Shown in pieces: positions 1-5,700 of a stretch of DNA of 6,148 nt. The translations under genes and the position numbers were made by a program. Every line of letters begins with the position of its first letter. Position 1 is the first letter of the stretch. The notes below the pieces were generated by a model. It was not told the DNA's origin. It saw nothing but the letters and a program-made list of their open reading frames with translations, and made no database searches. The stretch lies in assembly GCA_030668025.1 (NCBI GenBank), contig DAOUUT010000231.1:1-6148 (forward strand), in the 5' to 3' direction. Source of the DNA: Promethearchaeota archaeon. GTDB lineage: Archaea > Asgardarchaeota > Lokiarchaeia > Sigynarchaeales > SOKP01.

Positions 1-751
1 CAATAGGCGTGATTGAATCGCTAATTTCGTGACCATATAATGAGTAGGTTGCTTCTAATCTCAACGAGTCTCGCGCCCCTAAACCGGTTGGTGAGGCTCC
101 AGTTTTAGTTAAATCATTCCATATTTTCTTAGCATATTTATTATCAAATGAAATTTCAAATCCTCGCTCGCCTGTATACCCAGTTCTAGCTATAAATATT
201 GGGGCCCCGTTTAACGTAGTGTGAGCAAAATAAAACCTGTTTATCGAGGATAAATCAACATCTACTAAGGGTTGGAGATATTCGTCAGATTTTGGACCTT
301 GAAACGCTAAACGACATCGCTCTGAGGATAAATTAGTAATTTTAACATCCATACCTCCAATATGCTCGTTTAACCATTGAAAATCTTTTTCGACATTGCC
401 AGCGTTAACGATCATTCTAAATCGCTCAGGTTCTTCCTCGTAATAAACGAGATCGTCAACAACAGTCCCATTTTCGTAACACATACATGAATATTGTCCT
501 TTTGTGGGTTCTAGTAACTTTAAATCGTTAATCATAACATATTGAAGAAAGGATATTACATCTTTTCCTTCTAACAGGAATTCCCCCATATGTGACACGT
601 CAAACACACCAGCTTTATTGCGTACCGCTTCGTGTTCTTTTATAATGCTTTTGTACTGCACTGGCATACTAAAACCAGCAAAGTCAACCATCCTTGCTCC
701 TAAATTCACGTGAATATTATAAAATGGAGTTTTTTTCAGTTCTTGAATCAA
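1..751 (-). CDS. gcvT: Aminomethyltransferase (glycine cleavage T protein), 5' part only
   Basis: The T protein of the glycine cleavage system takes the aminomethyl group carried on lipoyl-H protein, releases ammonia and passes the one-carbon unit to a tetrahydropterin, in the cytoplasm. The frame is open without interruption for 250 codons and then leaves the window; family members are about 360-400 residues, so roughly the last third is missing. Family motifs are clear: LKKTPFYN near the N terminus, [20 protein letters not shown], the INDL segment with the conserved Asp, [10 protein letters not shown] and [13 protein letters not shown] chose the TTG at 751-749 because AAGGTG lies 5 bases upstream and the protein then begins [11 protein letters not shown], as T proteins normally do. 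A GTG at 757 is in frame but falls inside that ribosome site. No other glycine-cleavage gene is in view. Its GC content (about 40% by eye) is higher than that of the hydrogenase genes. The family call is very secure; the exact start is less so. Confidence 0.96.
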   Translation of the reverse strand, partial: MIQELKKTPFYNIHVNLGARMVDFAGFSMPVQYKSIIKEHEAVRNKAGVFDVSHMGEFLLEGKDVISFLQYVMINDLKLLEPTKGQYSCMCYENGTVVDDLVYYEEEPERFRMIVNAGNVEKDFQWLNEHIGGMDVKITNLSSERCRLAFQGPKSDEYLQPLVDVDLSSINRFYFAHTTLNGAPIFIARTGYTGERGFEISFDNKYAKKIWNDLTKTGASPTGLGARDSLRLEATYSLYGHEISDSITPI

Positions 752-756
752 ATCCA

Positions 757-762
757 CACCTT
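757..762 (-). promoter_or_regulatory. Ribosome binding site of gcvT
   Basis: On the minus strand AAGGTG pairs with the archaeal 16S 3' end (complement AGGAGGTGAT) and ends 5 bases before the TTG at 751. It decides in favour of TTG over the upstream GTG at 757. Confidence 0.6.
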
Positions 763-806
763 GTAATGTGTTTATTTTAATACTGTGAGTATAAAGTACA
801 GAGAAT

Positions 807-814
807 TATTTAAA
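807..814 (-). promoter_or_regulatory. Archaeal TATA box for gcvT
   Basis: The minus strand reads TTTAAATA here, preceded by the purine-rich stretch TGAAAA, which suits a BRE (TFB recognition element). A transcript starting about 27 bases downstream, near 784, would have a leader of about 33 bases containing the ribosome site. This suggests gcvT has its own promoter rather than depending on apt. Confidence 0.6.
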
Positions 815-824
815 TTTTCAGCCT

Positions 825-855
825 AAAAAATAAGGATAATTATATGGGAAAAAAA
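825..855 (-). terminator. Probable U-rich terminator after apt
   Basis: Downstream of the apt stop the minus strand carries a run of seven T (849-855) and then a run of six T (825-830). Oligo-T tracts without a hairpin are the usual archaeal terminator. I see no stem-loop. The tracts also fall just upstream of the gcvT TATA box, where a transcript end would be expected. Confidence 0.4.
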
Positions 856-868
856 TGTGTGTGTGTGT
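856..868. repeat. Short TG/CA dinucleotide run
   Basis: The plus strand has (TG)6T. It lies between the apt stop codon and the T-runs, so it would be in the 3' untranslated part of the apt transcript. It is a simple repeat with no evident function, but its length could vary between strains. Confidence 0.7.
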
Positions 869-880
869 TTATTCCGTTTA

Positions 881-1408
881 CTATTCTTCAACAGCTATCT
901 TAATTAGACTAGTTATATCATAACCTTCTAATTTATCTCGACCATGTAAACTACCTGTAAGCTCAATAACAAATGCAATCCCAGCTACGCTTCCACCTGC
1001 CTTTTCTATTAAACCGCAAGCTGCTTTTGCAGTTCCTCCAGTTGCTAACAAATCATCAAATAATAACACTTTTTCACCTTTTTCTATGGCATCCTTATGC
1101 ATTTCAATAGTGTCAGTGCCATATTCAAGTTCATAGGTCTCACTAAGCGTTTCAGCGGGTAACTTTCCTGGTTTTCTTATTAAAACGAATCCAGCGTCCA
1201 ATTTATACGCTAAAACTCCGCCCCACACATAGCCTCTAGCTTCGACAGCACAAACCTTCTTGATTCCTTTGTCTTTAAAATGATTTATTAGTCTGTCACA
1301 TGACTCTTTAAAAGAAGCATGAACATTACACAAAGTTGTGATATCCTTAAATTGAATTCCTTTTACCGGAAAATCTGGTACATTTCTTATATAATCTTCT
1401 AAATTCAA
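881..1408 (-). CDS. apt: Adenine phosphoribosyltransferase
   Basis: APT salvages free adenine: adenine plus PRPP gives AMP and pyrophosphate, in the cytoplasm. The 175-residue length is normal for the family. The type I phosphoribosyltransferase PRPP loop is at residues 114-126 (VLLFDDLLATGGT, with D118, D119, G124, G125 and T126). Other APT-specific segments are FPVKGIQFKDITTL near residues 13-26, EARG at 56-59, RKPGKLP at about 78-84 and ETYELEYGTD at about 90-99. This set resembles bacterial/eukaryotic-type APT more than the archaeal xanthine/guanine enzymes. The start is TTG at 1408-1406, with an in-frame TGA nine bases upstream limiting the choice. A GGAA-type ribosome site (1419-1425) is rather far away, 12 bases, so an ATT at 1411 is a weak alternative. 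It is transcribed in the same direction as gcvT, but the gap holds a terminator-like tract and a separate promoter, so the two are probably separate units. Confidence 0.96.
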   Translation of the reverse strand: MNLEDYIRNVPDFPVKGIQFKDITTLCNVHASFKESCDRLINHFKDKGIKKVCAVEARGYVWGGVLAYKLDAGFVLIRKPGKLPAETLSETYELEYGTDTIEMHKDAIEKGEKVLLFDDLLATGGTAKAACGLIEKAGGSVAGIAFVIELTGSLHGRDKLEGYDITSLIKIAVEE

Positions 1409-1451
1409 AATTTTTCAATTCCTTTTATTGTTGATATAAAATATATTATTA

Positions 1452-1458
1452 TTTAAAT
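1452..1458 (-). promoter_or_regulatory. Candidate TATA box for apt
   Basis: The minus strand has TTTAAAT about 45 bases upstream of the apt TTG. A start site about 27 bases downstream, near 1428, would leave a leader of about 20 bases. The whole 1409-1601 spacer is so AT-rich that TATA-like words occur by chance, so this choice is tentative. Confidence 0.35.
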
Positions 1459-1537
1459 TAATTAAAAATTATATTTAATTGAATCAGAATTAGAAAAAAT
1501 TAAATAAACATTAATTTATAAAAATTATATTAGACGA

Positions 1538-1553
1538 TTAAATATATTTAAAA
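1538..1553 (+). promoter_or_regulatory. Candidate TATA region for the Rag-like GTPase
   Basis: Two overlapping TATA-like words, TTAAATATA (1538-1546) and TTTAAAA (1547-1553), lie 50-65 bases upstream of the GTPase coding region. Transcription would start at about 1568-1577 and include the GGTGA at 1591-1595. The assignment is weakened by the very high AT content of the spacer. Confidence 0.4.
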
Positions 1554-1590
1554 TCAATTGTCGCATTATTTTTAACAATAAAAGTTTAAC

Positions 1591-1595
1591 GGTGA
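1591..1595 (+). promoter_or_regulatory. Ribosome binding site preceding an ATA codon
   Basis: GGTGA matches the 3' half of the archaeal Shine-Dalgarno AGGAGGTGAT. Six bases later, at 1602, comes an in-frame ATA followed by codons for KVLLFGPGGAGKTS. This is the expected place for the start of a Ras-like GTPase, and it is the main evidence for placing the start at 1602 rather than at the ATG at 1650. Confidence 0.5.
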
Positions 1596-1601
1596 AATAA
1601 A

Positions 1602-2555
1602 ATAAAAGTACTTCTATTTGGCCCTGGCGGTGCGGGTAAAACGTCATTAATGCGGACTACTTGTTTAGGTTATAATTTCATGAAAGTACTTAATCTGAAA
1701 CCTACAAAAGGAGTCTCGAGGGAAAATTTTATATTTAGGGGAATAATGGAACTATCCATCTGGGATTTAGGGGGTCAAGAACTTTATATGGATAGATATT
1801 TCTCGGAAAAACAGCGAGAGCTTGTATTTTCTGAGGTATCAGCTGCAGTTTTCATGATTGATTCGGCAGCAGAAGAGCCAAAACTAAAAGATACTTTTGG
1901 TAAATTCTTAAAATACCTTTTTGAATTTAGTCCTGAAGTAGGAAATGTATATGTCTTATTAAATAAAATTGATCTTCAAGAATCAAAGGAAGATGACATA
2001 TATAAAATGTTAATTAAAGATCTTACAGATGATTTAAAAAGCAAAGTTGCTTTTACACCGGTATCGGTGAAGGAAGGGAGCGCCCAACATAGGTTGATCG
2101 AAGTTCTTGATTATAAAATTCAACAGAATACCATGGCTTTACAAAAACTCGGAAAAATACGGTATATGTTAGATCAGATGAAGTTAGGTACGCTTTCGGA
2201 ATTCTTCTTATTCAATCAACCCGATGGTTTATTGATAGCTTCAACTTTAGGTAAATTCGAGCACAAACCTCTTCAATTCCTCCGTTTTGAAATCGGAAGC
2301 CTTGATTCTAATATTTATCAAATATTTTCAAAGATCATGGAACTTTCAAATTCTTCGATTTCTCCTTTAGAATTATCGACTGTTATATATGAGAGTGACC
2401 ATAACTATATTTTAGTGAAGGAAGTTAGCAATGGATCGGTACTGATGGTTGTTACAAAAGAAAAAACTATGGAAATCTTTAATTCTGTGATGAACGACTT
2501 AAATGGCGAAGATTTTCAAAATTTGAAAAAATACTTTAGTAAGGACGACTTGTAA
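1602..2555 (+). CDS. Rag/Gtr-like small GTPase with C-terminal roadblock/longin-type domain
   Basis: This is a Ras-superfamily GTPase closest by eye to the eukaryotic RagA/Gtr1 branch, nucleotide-switched regulators that act at membranes with roadblock proteins. Counting from the ATA at 1602 it has 318 codons including stop (317 residues; RagA is about 313). Visible motifs are the P-loop GPGGAGKTS (7-15), a switch I Thr (35), WDLGGQE (54-60) with the switch II Gln 59, NKID (121-124) for guanine recognition, and SVKE (155-158) as the G5 loop. SEKQRELVFSEV after switch II parallels the RagA segment at that place. Residues from about 185 to the end would form the Rag-type C-terminal alpha/beta domain, of roadblock/longin fold. 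No ATG, GTG or TTG lies in frame before the P-loop; the frame opens after a TGA at 1593. Starting at the ATG 1650 would remove the P-loop and give an inactive protein. The last 20 bases overlap the convergent gene. The GTPase call is certain; the Rag subfamily is inferred. Confidence 0.9.
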   Translation: MKVLLFGPGGAGKTSLMRTTCLGYNFMKVLNLKPTKGVSRENFIFRGIMELSIWDLGGQELYMDRYFSEKQRELVFSEVSAAVFMIDSAAEEPKLKDTFGKFLKYLFEFSPEVGNVYVLLNKIDLQESKEDDIYKMLIKDLTDDLKSKVAFTPVSVKEGSAQHRLIEVLDYKIQQNTMALQKLGKIRYMLDQMKLGTLSEFFLFNQPDGLLIASTLGKFEHKPLQFLRFEIGSLDSNIYQIFSKIMELSNSSISPLELSTVIYESDHNYILVKEVSNGSVLMVVTKEKTMEIFNSVMNDLNGEDFQNLKKYFSKDDL

Positions 2556-3525
2556 TTAATTCTAAATCAATTTTATAAGAAAATATTGTTCTATTAGAAT
2601 GTTCTTCAATAATAGAAAACAAATAATTTTTTGTATTTTTAATTACAGGCGTTATAAACAACAATTCTTCTTCGGGAAGGCATTTTTCAACTTTTTCGTT
2701 TAATACTTCTTTTTCAAAAAATTCTTTAATGTAAGTAATTCGGATGATGAGATCGTTAAATTCCTTTTTACTGTAATTCTTTACTAAAACTTCTATTTCT
2801 TGAAAATTGTTAATAATATCTATATTCGTTATTTTAAATTGATCTTTTATTCCTAATTTTTCTTGAACAACTCTATTATAATCAAATAATCGAATTTTGG
2901 AAAACGATTCATTTTGAGCGTTTATAACAATGTGGTCAATATCGATTCCTTTAAACGTTAAATAAGAAATTGCTTTTTGCAATTTGAAAGTGGTCGCATC
3001 AGTTTGTTTAATTACTGATGAAAAATATTCCTCACAGGTAAGGTTAATTATAGTTTTTATTTCTTCTTTTATTTGATCTCCTTTTTTTATCTTATTGATT
3101 AATTTCTCAGTTTTAATAACTTCAAGTTTCGCAATTTCTGACTCGATTACACGATAAAGCGTATTTTCAAATTTGCCGATTAATTTTTTCGTTAATAAAT
3201 TTAATACTTCTCCCCCAAAAATATCTAAATCTGTTGGTAACACAAGTATCAACACAACTACTTCACCCAATTTTTGAAAAGACCCTGCTCTTCTTTTATC
3301 ACGTTTAGATTCAATAATAAATTTCTTCGCAAAATACATTTGATTACAGTATTCTAAATCGATTCTGTTAATTGTAGTTTTATCTTTAAGTTCTAAAAAC
3401 CAAATTGGATGGTATCTTATAAGACGCATTTTTCCCGAATCATCATCTAGCGCATTTTCTGGACAAATAAGAAGTGGGACATGGCCTATAGTCTCATCAA
3501 AATAAAACAAAAGAGTCTCACACAA
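2536..3525 (-). CDS. Unrecognised protein with a longin-like N-terminal region
   Basis: I do not recognise this 329-residue protein as a named family. It has no signal peptide or membrane segment. Residues 4-135 alternate hydrophobic strands with helices in the way longin domains do. FYFDETIGHVPLL (7-19) recalls the 'F...GP' opening strand of longin/DENN-type proteins. A basic loop SKRDKRRAG (73-81) then leads into the strand VVVLILVLP (89-97), followed by a long amphipathic helix with KKL and ending near KLE (about 135). Residues 135-329 are lysine- and glutamate-rich, mostly helical, with no motif I can name. The TTG at 3525 has no good ribosome site, and the same frame is open back to 3582. 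It follows the hydrogenase operon on the same strand after a 109-base gap containing a possible promoter. It overlaps the end of the Rag-like GTPase tail to tail, and a functional link with that GTPase is only a guess. That this is a real gene is likely from its length and composition. Confidence 0.75.
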   Translation of the reverse strand: MCETLLFYFDETIGHVPLLICPENALDDDSGKMRLIRYHPIWFLELKDKTTINRIDLEYCNQMYFAKKFIIESKRDKRRAGSFQKLGEVVVLILVLPTDLDIFGGEVLNLLTKKLIGKFENTLYRVIESEIAKLEVIKTEKLINKIKKGDQIKEEIKTIINLTCEEYFSSVIKQTDATTFKLQKAISYLTFKGIDIDHIVINAQNESFSKIRLFDYNRVVQEKLGIKDQFKITNIDIINNFQEIEVLVKNYSKKEFNDLIIRITYIKEFFEKEVLNEKVEKCLPEEELLFITPVIKNTKNYLFSIIEEHSNRTIFSYKIDLELITSRPY

Positions 3526-3607
3526 TTCACTAAATGGACACTCTTTATTGGCATTATTTAAGAGATTTTCTTTCAGTTTGAATCATCCTCTTATTCATTA
3601 AATCAAT

Positions 3608-3616
3608 TATATTTAA
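3608..3616 (-). promoter_or_regulatory. Candidate TATA box for the longin-like gene
   Basis: The minus strand has TTAAATATA just past the large-subunit stop codon. It would place a start site near 3586, just before the GAGGATGA at about 3583-3590 and upstream of every candidate start of the next gene. It supports separate expression of that gene from the hydrogenase operon, but the region is AT-rich. Confidence 0.35.
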
Positions 3617-3634
3617 TTTGTATGATTTTCAAAG

Positions 3635-4936
3635 TTAATGAGAAGCGCACGATATGCAAGGATCAAATGCTCTTATCATAATTTGAATTTTTTCTTTAAC
3701 AGAATCGATATCTTCTTTTTCGTATAGCTTTTTAGCATATTCAGTGATCATTTTATTAAGAATAGGCAAATTTATTTCGGTTGCAATGAAAAGTTTTACT
3801 TGATCAACGATTTTAGCTTTATTTAAATGATAATGATGTATTAATATACCTCTTGGTGCTTCGATAACCCCGATCCCATTTGATTTTTTTATTGAGTTTA
3901 GTTGTTTGAGTTTTGTTTTACTTTTTAGTGAAGTTGTATTTAATATTTCAACACTTTTTTGAATTTCGTAATAAATTTCAATTAATTGTAAAAAGTTTAA
4001 AAATAATAAATTGCTTTTCCATTTTTTTCCAAAATTGCTTATATATTCGGATATCTTATCTATCCCATAATTTTGAGTTATCTTATAGCGCGCTATTGGT
4101 CCTGTTAAAATCTCATTTTTCGAATTCGCCTTAAATGTAATCCCATAAAGATTAGAGTCTTTATTAAAGTATTTTGAATAATTTTTCGCTTGAAAATCGT
4201 CGTAAGTTGTTTCATTTTGTTCAATTCTGAGGTCTCCTTCATACCTATCAAACCCCATATTGTTTTTTAAGCCGAAATATATAGGATTAGAAAGATTAAA
4301 TTCTGTAGGAGGATCAAAAGCAGAAAATAAATCTATAAAATTTTCAATTATAGTTTCTATGTAGTAAATTCCCTTTTTTAGATATTTCTCCGTAAAAATT
4401 AAACTCTTTCGAGTCGGATTGAATATTAATCCTCCCGGAATAGAAGTAATTGGATGTAGCGCCCTTCCGCCTATTAGCTTATTTATTTCTGAACCAATTT
4501 TTATTAAATTAAAAACATTTGTCGTTAAATGAGGATCGTAATTAATTAAATTATAAGGATCGTTAATTGCAGTATTAATTTTGAATATTTTTAATAAATC
4601 TGGAAAGGACTGGAAAAAATAATGCATAATGTGCGATTTTGTTAATTCTCCGGATAATAAAAGCCTTCTAAGCAAAATTGATTGGTGTGATGGTTCTATT
4701 CCGTATATATCTTCTATTGCTTTGCAACTTACAATTGTTTGAGACGCGTGGCACAGTCCACAAATTCGGGATACTATTTTTGGAATATCTAATAACTTTT
4801 TGCCTACTAAAATATTTTCAAATCCTCTAAATACTGAAAAGTTCAATTCAGTTTGATAAATTTCATCATTTTTTAAATAAATGTTTAAGTTTCCACAACC
4901 TTCAACCCTTGTGCATGCTTCTACAACCCTATCCAT
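3635..4936 (-). CDS. mvhA: [NiFe]-hydrogenase large subunit, MvhA-like (group 3c type) with altered metal-site motifs
   Basis: The large subunit holds the NiFe(CN)2CO centre that splits or forms H2. At 433 residues it is close to MvhA in length. Landmarks: TRVEGCGN (9-16), with the conserved Glu 12 but Cys 14 where MvhA-type proteins have His; FRGFE (36-40); RICGLCHASQ (57-66), with metal cysteines 59 and 62 and Gln 66 where the motif CxxCxxxH has His; GGRALHP and PGG in the middle; IEAPRG (358-363), with the active-site Arg 362, followed by HHY (367-369); and FDPCISCASH (424-433), with metal cysteines 427 and 430. The protein ends exactly at His 433, so it lacks the C-terminal extension that a maturation protease normally removes. 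All four nickel-ligand cysteines are present, so the metal site could form. ATG at 4936 overlaps the small-subunit TAA by one base and has a GGAGGG eight bases upstream. It is the last gene of the operon. No MvhB-type polyferredoxin gene follows. Confidence 0.92.
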   Translation of the reverse strand: MDRVVEACTRVEGCGNLNIYLKNDEIYQTELNFSVFRGFENILVGKKLLDIPKIVSRICGLCHASQTIVSCKAIEDIYGIEPSHQSILLRRLLLSGELTKSHIMHYFFQSFPDLLKIFKINTAINDPYNLINYDPHLTTNVFNLIKIGSEINKLIGGRALHPITSIPGGLIFNPTRKSLIFTEKYLKKGIYYIETIIENFIDLFSAFDPPTEFNLSNPIYFGLKNNMGFDRYEGDLRIEQNETTYDDFQAKNYSKYFNKDSNLYGITFKANSKNEILTGPIARYKITQNYGIDKISEYISNFGKKWKSNLLFLNFLQLIEIYYEIQKSVEILNTTSLKSKTKLKQLNSIKKSNGIGVIEAPRGILIHHYHLNKAKIVDQVKLFIATEINLPILNKMITEYAKKLYEKEDIDSVKEKIQIMIRAFDPCISCASH

Positions 4937-5700
4937 TATTTCTTCCCTCCTACAAGTGATTTTGAGAACCTATAATATATCCCTTTATATTTTCTTAAAT
5001 CTTTAGAAAGGTTAAAAAGGCTTAAGAAATTGATTAAATTCGATGTAAACCCCTTTGAAACAGGGCCTAAACATCCTTCACATGGTAAGCCTTGATGTAA
5101 ACAGAGATGATCGCAGCCATCTCGAGTAACAGGACCTAAACATAAAATCCCATCGTTCAAAAAACACGATAAATTTTCTTCCGGAAAACGAATTTCATCG
5201 TTTCTTGGAACAATCTTTTCTATTGTTAATGGTAAATCTAATTTTGCGTGGTTGTTTACAGGACAAGTAGAACACATATTTTTTAAGCTTAGCTTGATTT
5301 TTTTGTTCTCAACTAACCTCAATAAACAATTTCCTAAAAGTATAGACGGAGGAGGACATCCAGGTATAATACCATCAACTTCGACAAACTTTGAAATAGG
5401 ATGCGATTCTTTTTTATTTGAGAGACTAAGAATCCCCCCAAATGCTGAGCATGTACCTAATGCATATAGTTTTTTTGCATTTTTTCGTATTTCTTGAAGA
5501 TACTCGATTTGATTCTTTTCGGATACGCACCCCTCTACTAGCGCTACATCGCATTCTTTGATCTCTAAATTGTCAGATATAAATGGAAAATATTCGATTT
5601 TCGTTCTCTCAAGAAATTGTGGAAATATATCTAGCGATATTAATGCTGATATACATCCTGTACAAGATGTTAAAGAAGCAATTAAAAATTTAAGCCTCAC
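4936..5700 (-). CDS. mvhG: [NiFe]-hydrogenase small subunit, MvhG-like
   Basis: The small subunit carries iron-sulfur clusters that lead electrons from the NiFe site of the large subunit towards MvhD. It has 254 residues. Proximal-cluster ligands are visible as SCTGC (Cys 13 and 16), GTCSAFGG (Cys 84) and PGCPPP (Cys 115), with VEGC (55-58) between. The C-terminal half has MCSTCP (Cys 143, 146) and the cysteine-rich CLGPVTRDGCDHLC plus LPCEGCLGP (Cys 187, 196, 200, 207, 210), typical of F420-non-reducing hydrogenase small subunits and sufficient for further [4Fe-4S] clusters. There is no Tat signal or membrane anchor, so the enzyme is cytoplasmic. The start is GTG at 5700, with AGGAGG nine bases upstream; the first 11 bases overlap the end of the FlpD gene. 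The stop shares one base with the large-subunit ATG, which implies coupled translation and equal amounts of the two subunits. Confidence 0.94.
   Translation of the reverse strand: MRLKFLIASLTSCTGCISALISLDIFPQFLERTKIEYFPFISDNLEIKECDVALVEGCVSEKNQIEYLQEIRKNAKKLYALGTCSAFGGILSLSNKKESHPISKFVEVDGIIPGCPPPSILLGNCLLRLVENKKIKLSLKNMCSTCPVNNHAKLDLPLTIEKIVPRNDEIRFPEENLSCFLNDGILCLGPVTRDGCDHLCLHQGLPCEGCLGPVSKGFTSNLINFLSLFNLSKDLRKYKGIYYRFSKSLVGGKK
4945..4950 (-). promoter_or_regulatory. Ribosome binding site of the large-subunit gene
   Basis: GGAGGG on the minus strand lies inside the last codons of the small-subunit gene (for V-G-G-K-K) and eight bases before the ATG at 4936. The stop and start codons are fused as TAATG. 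Confidence 0.75.

Noticed and set aside
1409..1601. Possible small RNA, tRNA or CRISPR repeat in the divergent spacer
   Set aside because: The spacer is almost pure A/T, with no cloverleaf, no repeated unit and no GC-rich stem; only TATA-like words can be pointed to.
1650..1652. ATG as start of the GTPase
   Set aside because: Starting here would remove the P-loop encoded at 1620-1646 in the same open frame, so it cannot be the start of a working GTPase.
3554..3598. Fourteen-codon minus-strand frame (ATG at 3598, internal ATG at 3586) before the longin-like gene
   Set aside because: It is too short to judge, has no ribosome site of its own and no leader-peptide features. It is more useful as evidence of an unclear start in the next gene.
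3595..3622. Partial dyad of AATTA/TAATT words after the large-subunit stop
   Set aside because: The arms are short and purely A/T, there is no T-run after them, and such words are common by chance here; not enough for a terminator or operator.
3913..4134. Plus-strand open frame of 73 codons
   Set aside because: It lies wholly inside the large-subunit gene on the opposite strand, and its product is a Phe/Leu/Ser-rich antisense pattern with no motif.
5252..5497. Plus-strand open frame of 81 codons
   Set aside because: It is entirely antisense to the small-subunit gene across its conserved cysteine motifs and has no ribosome site or domain of its own.
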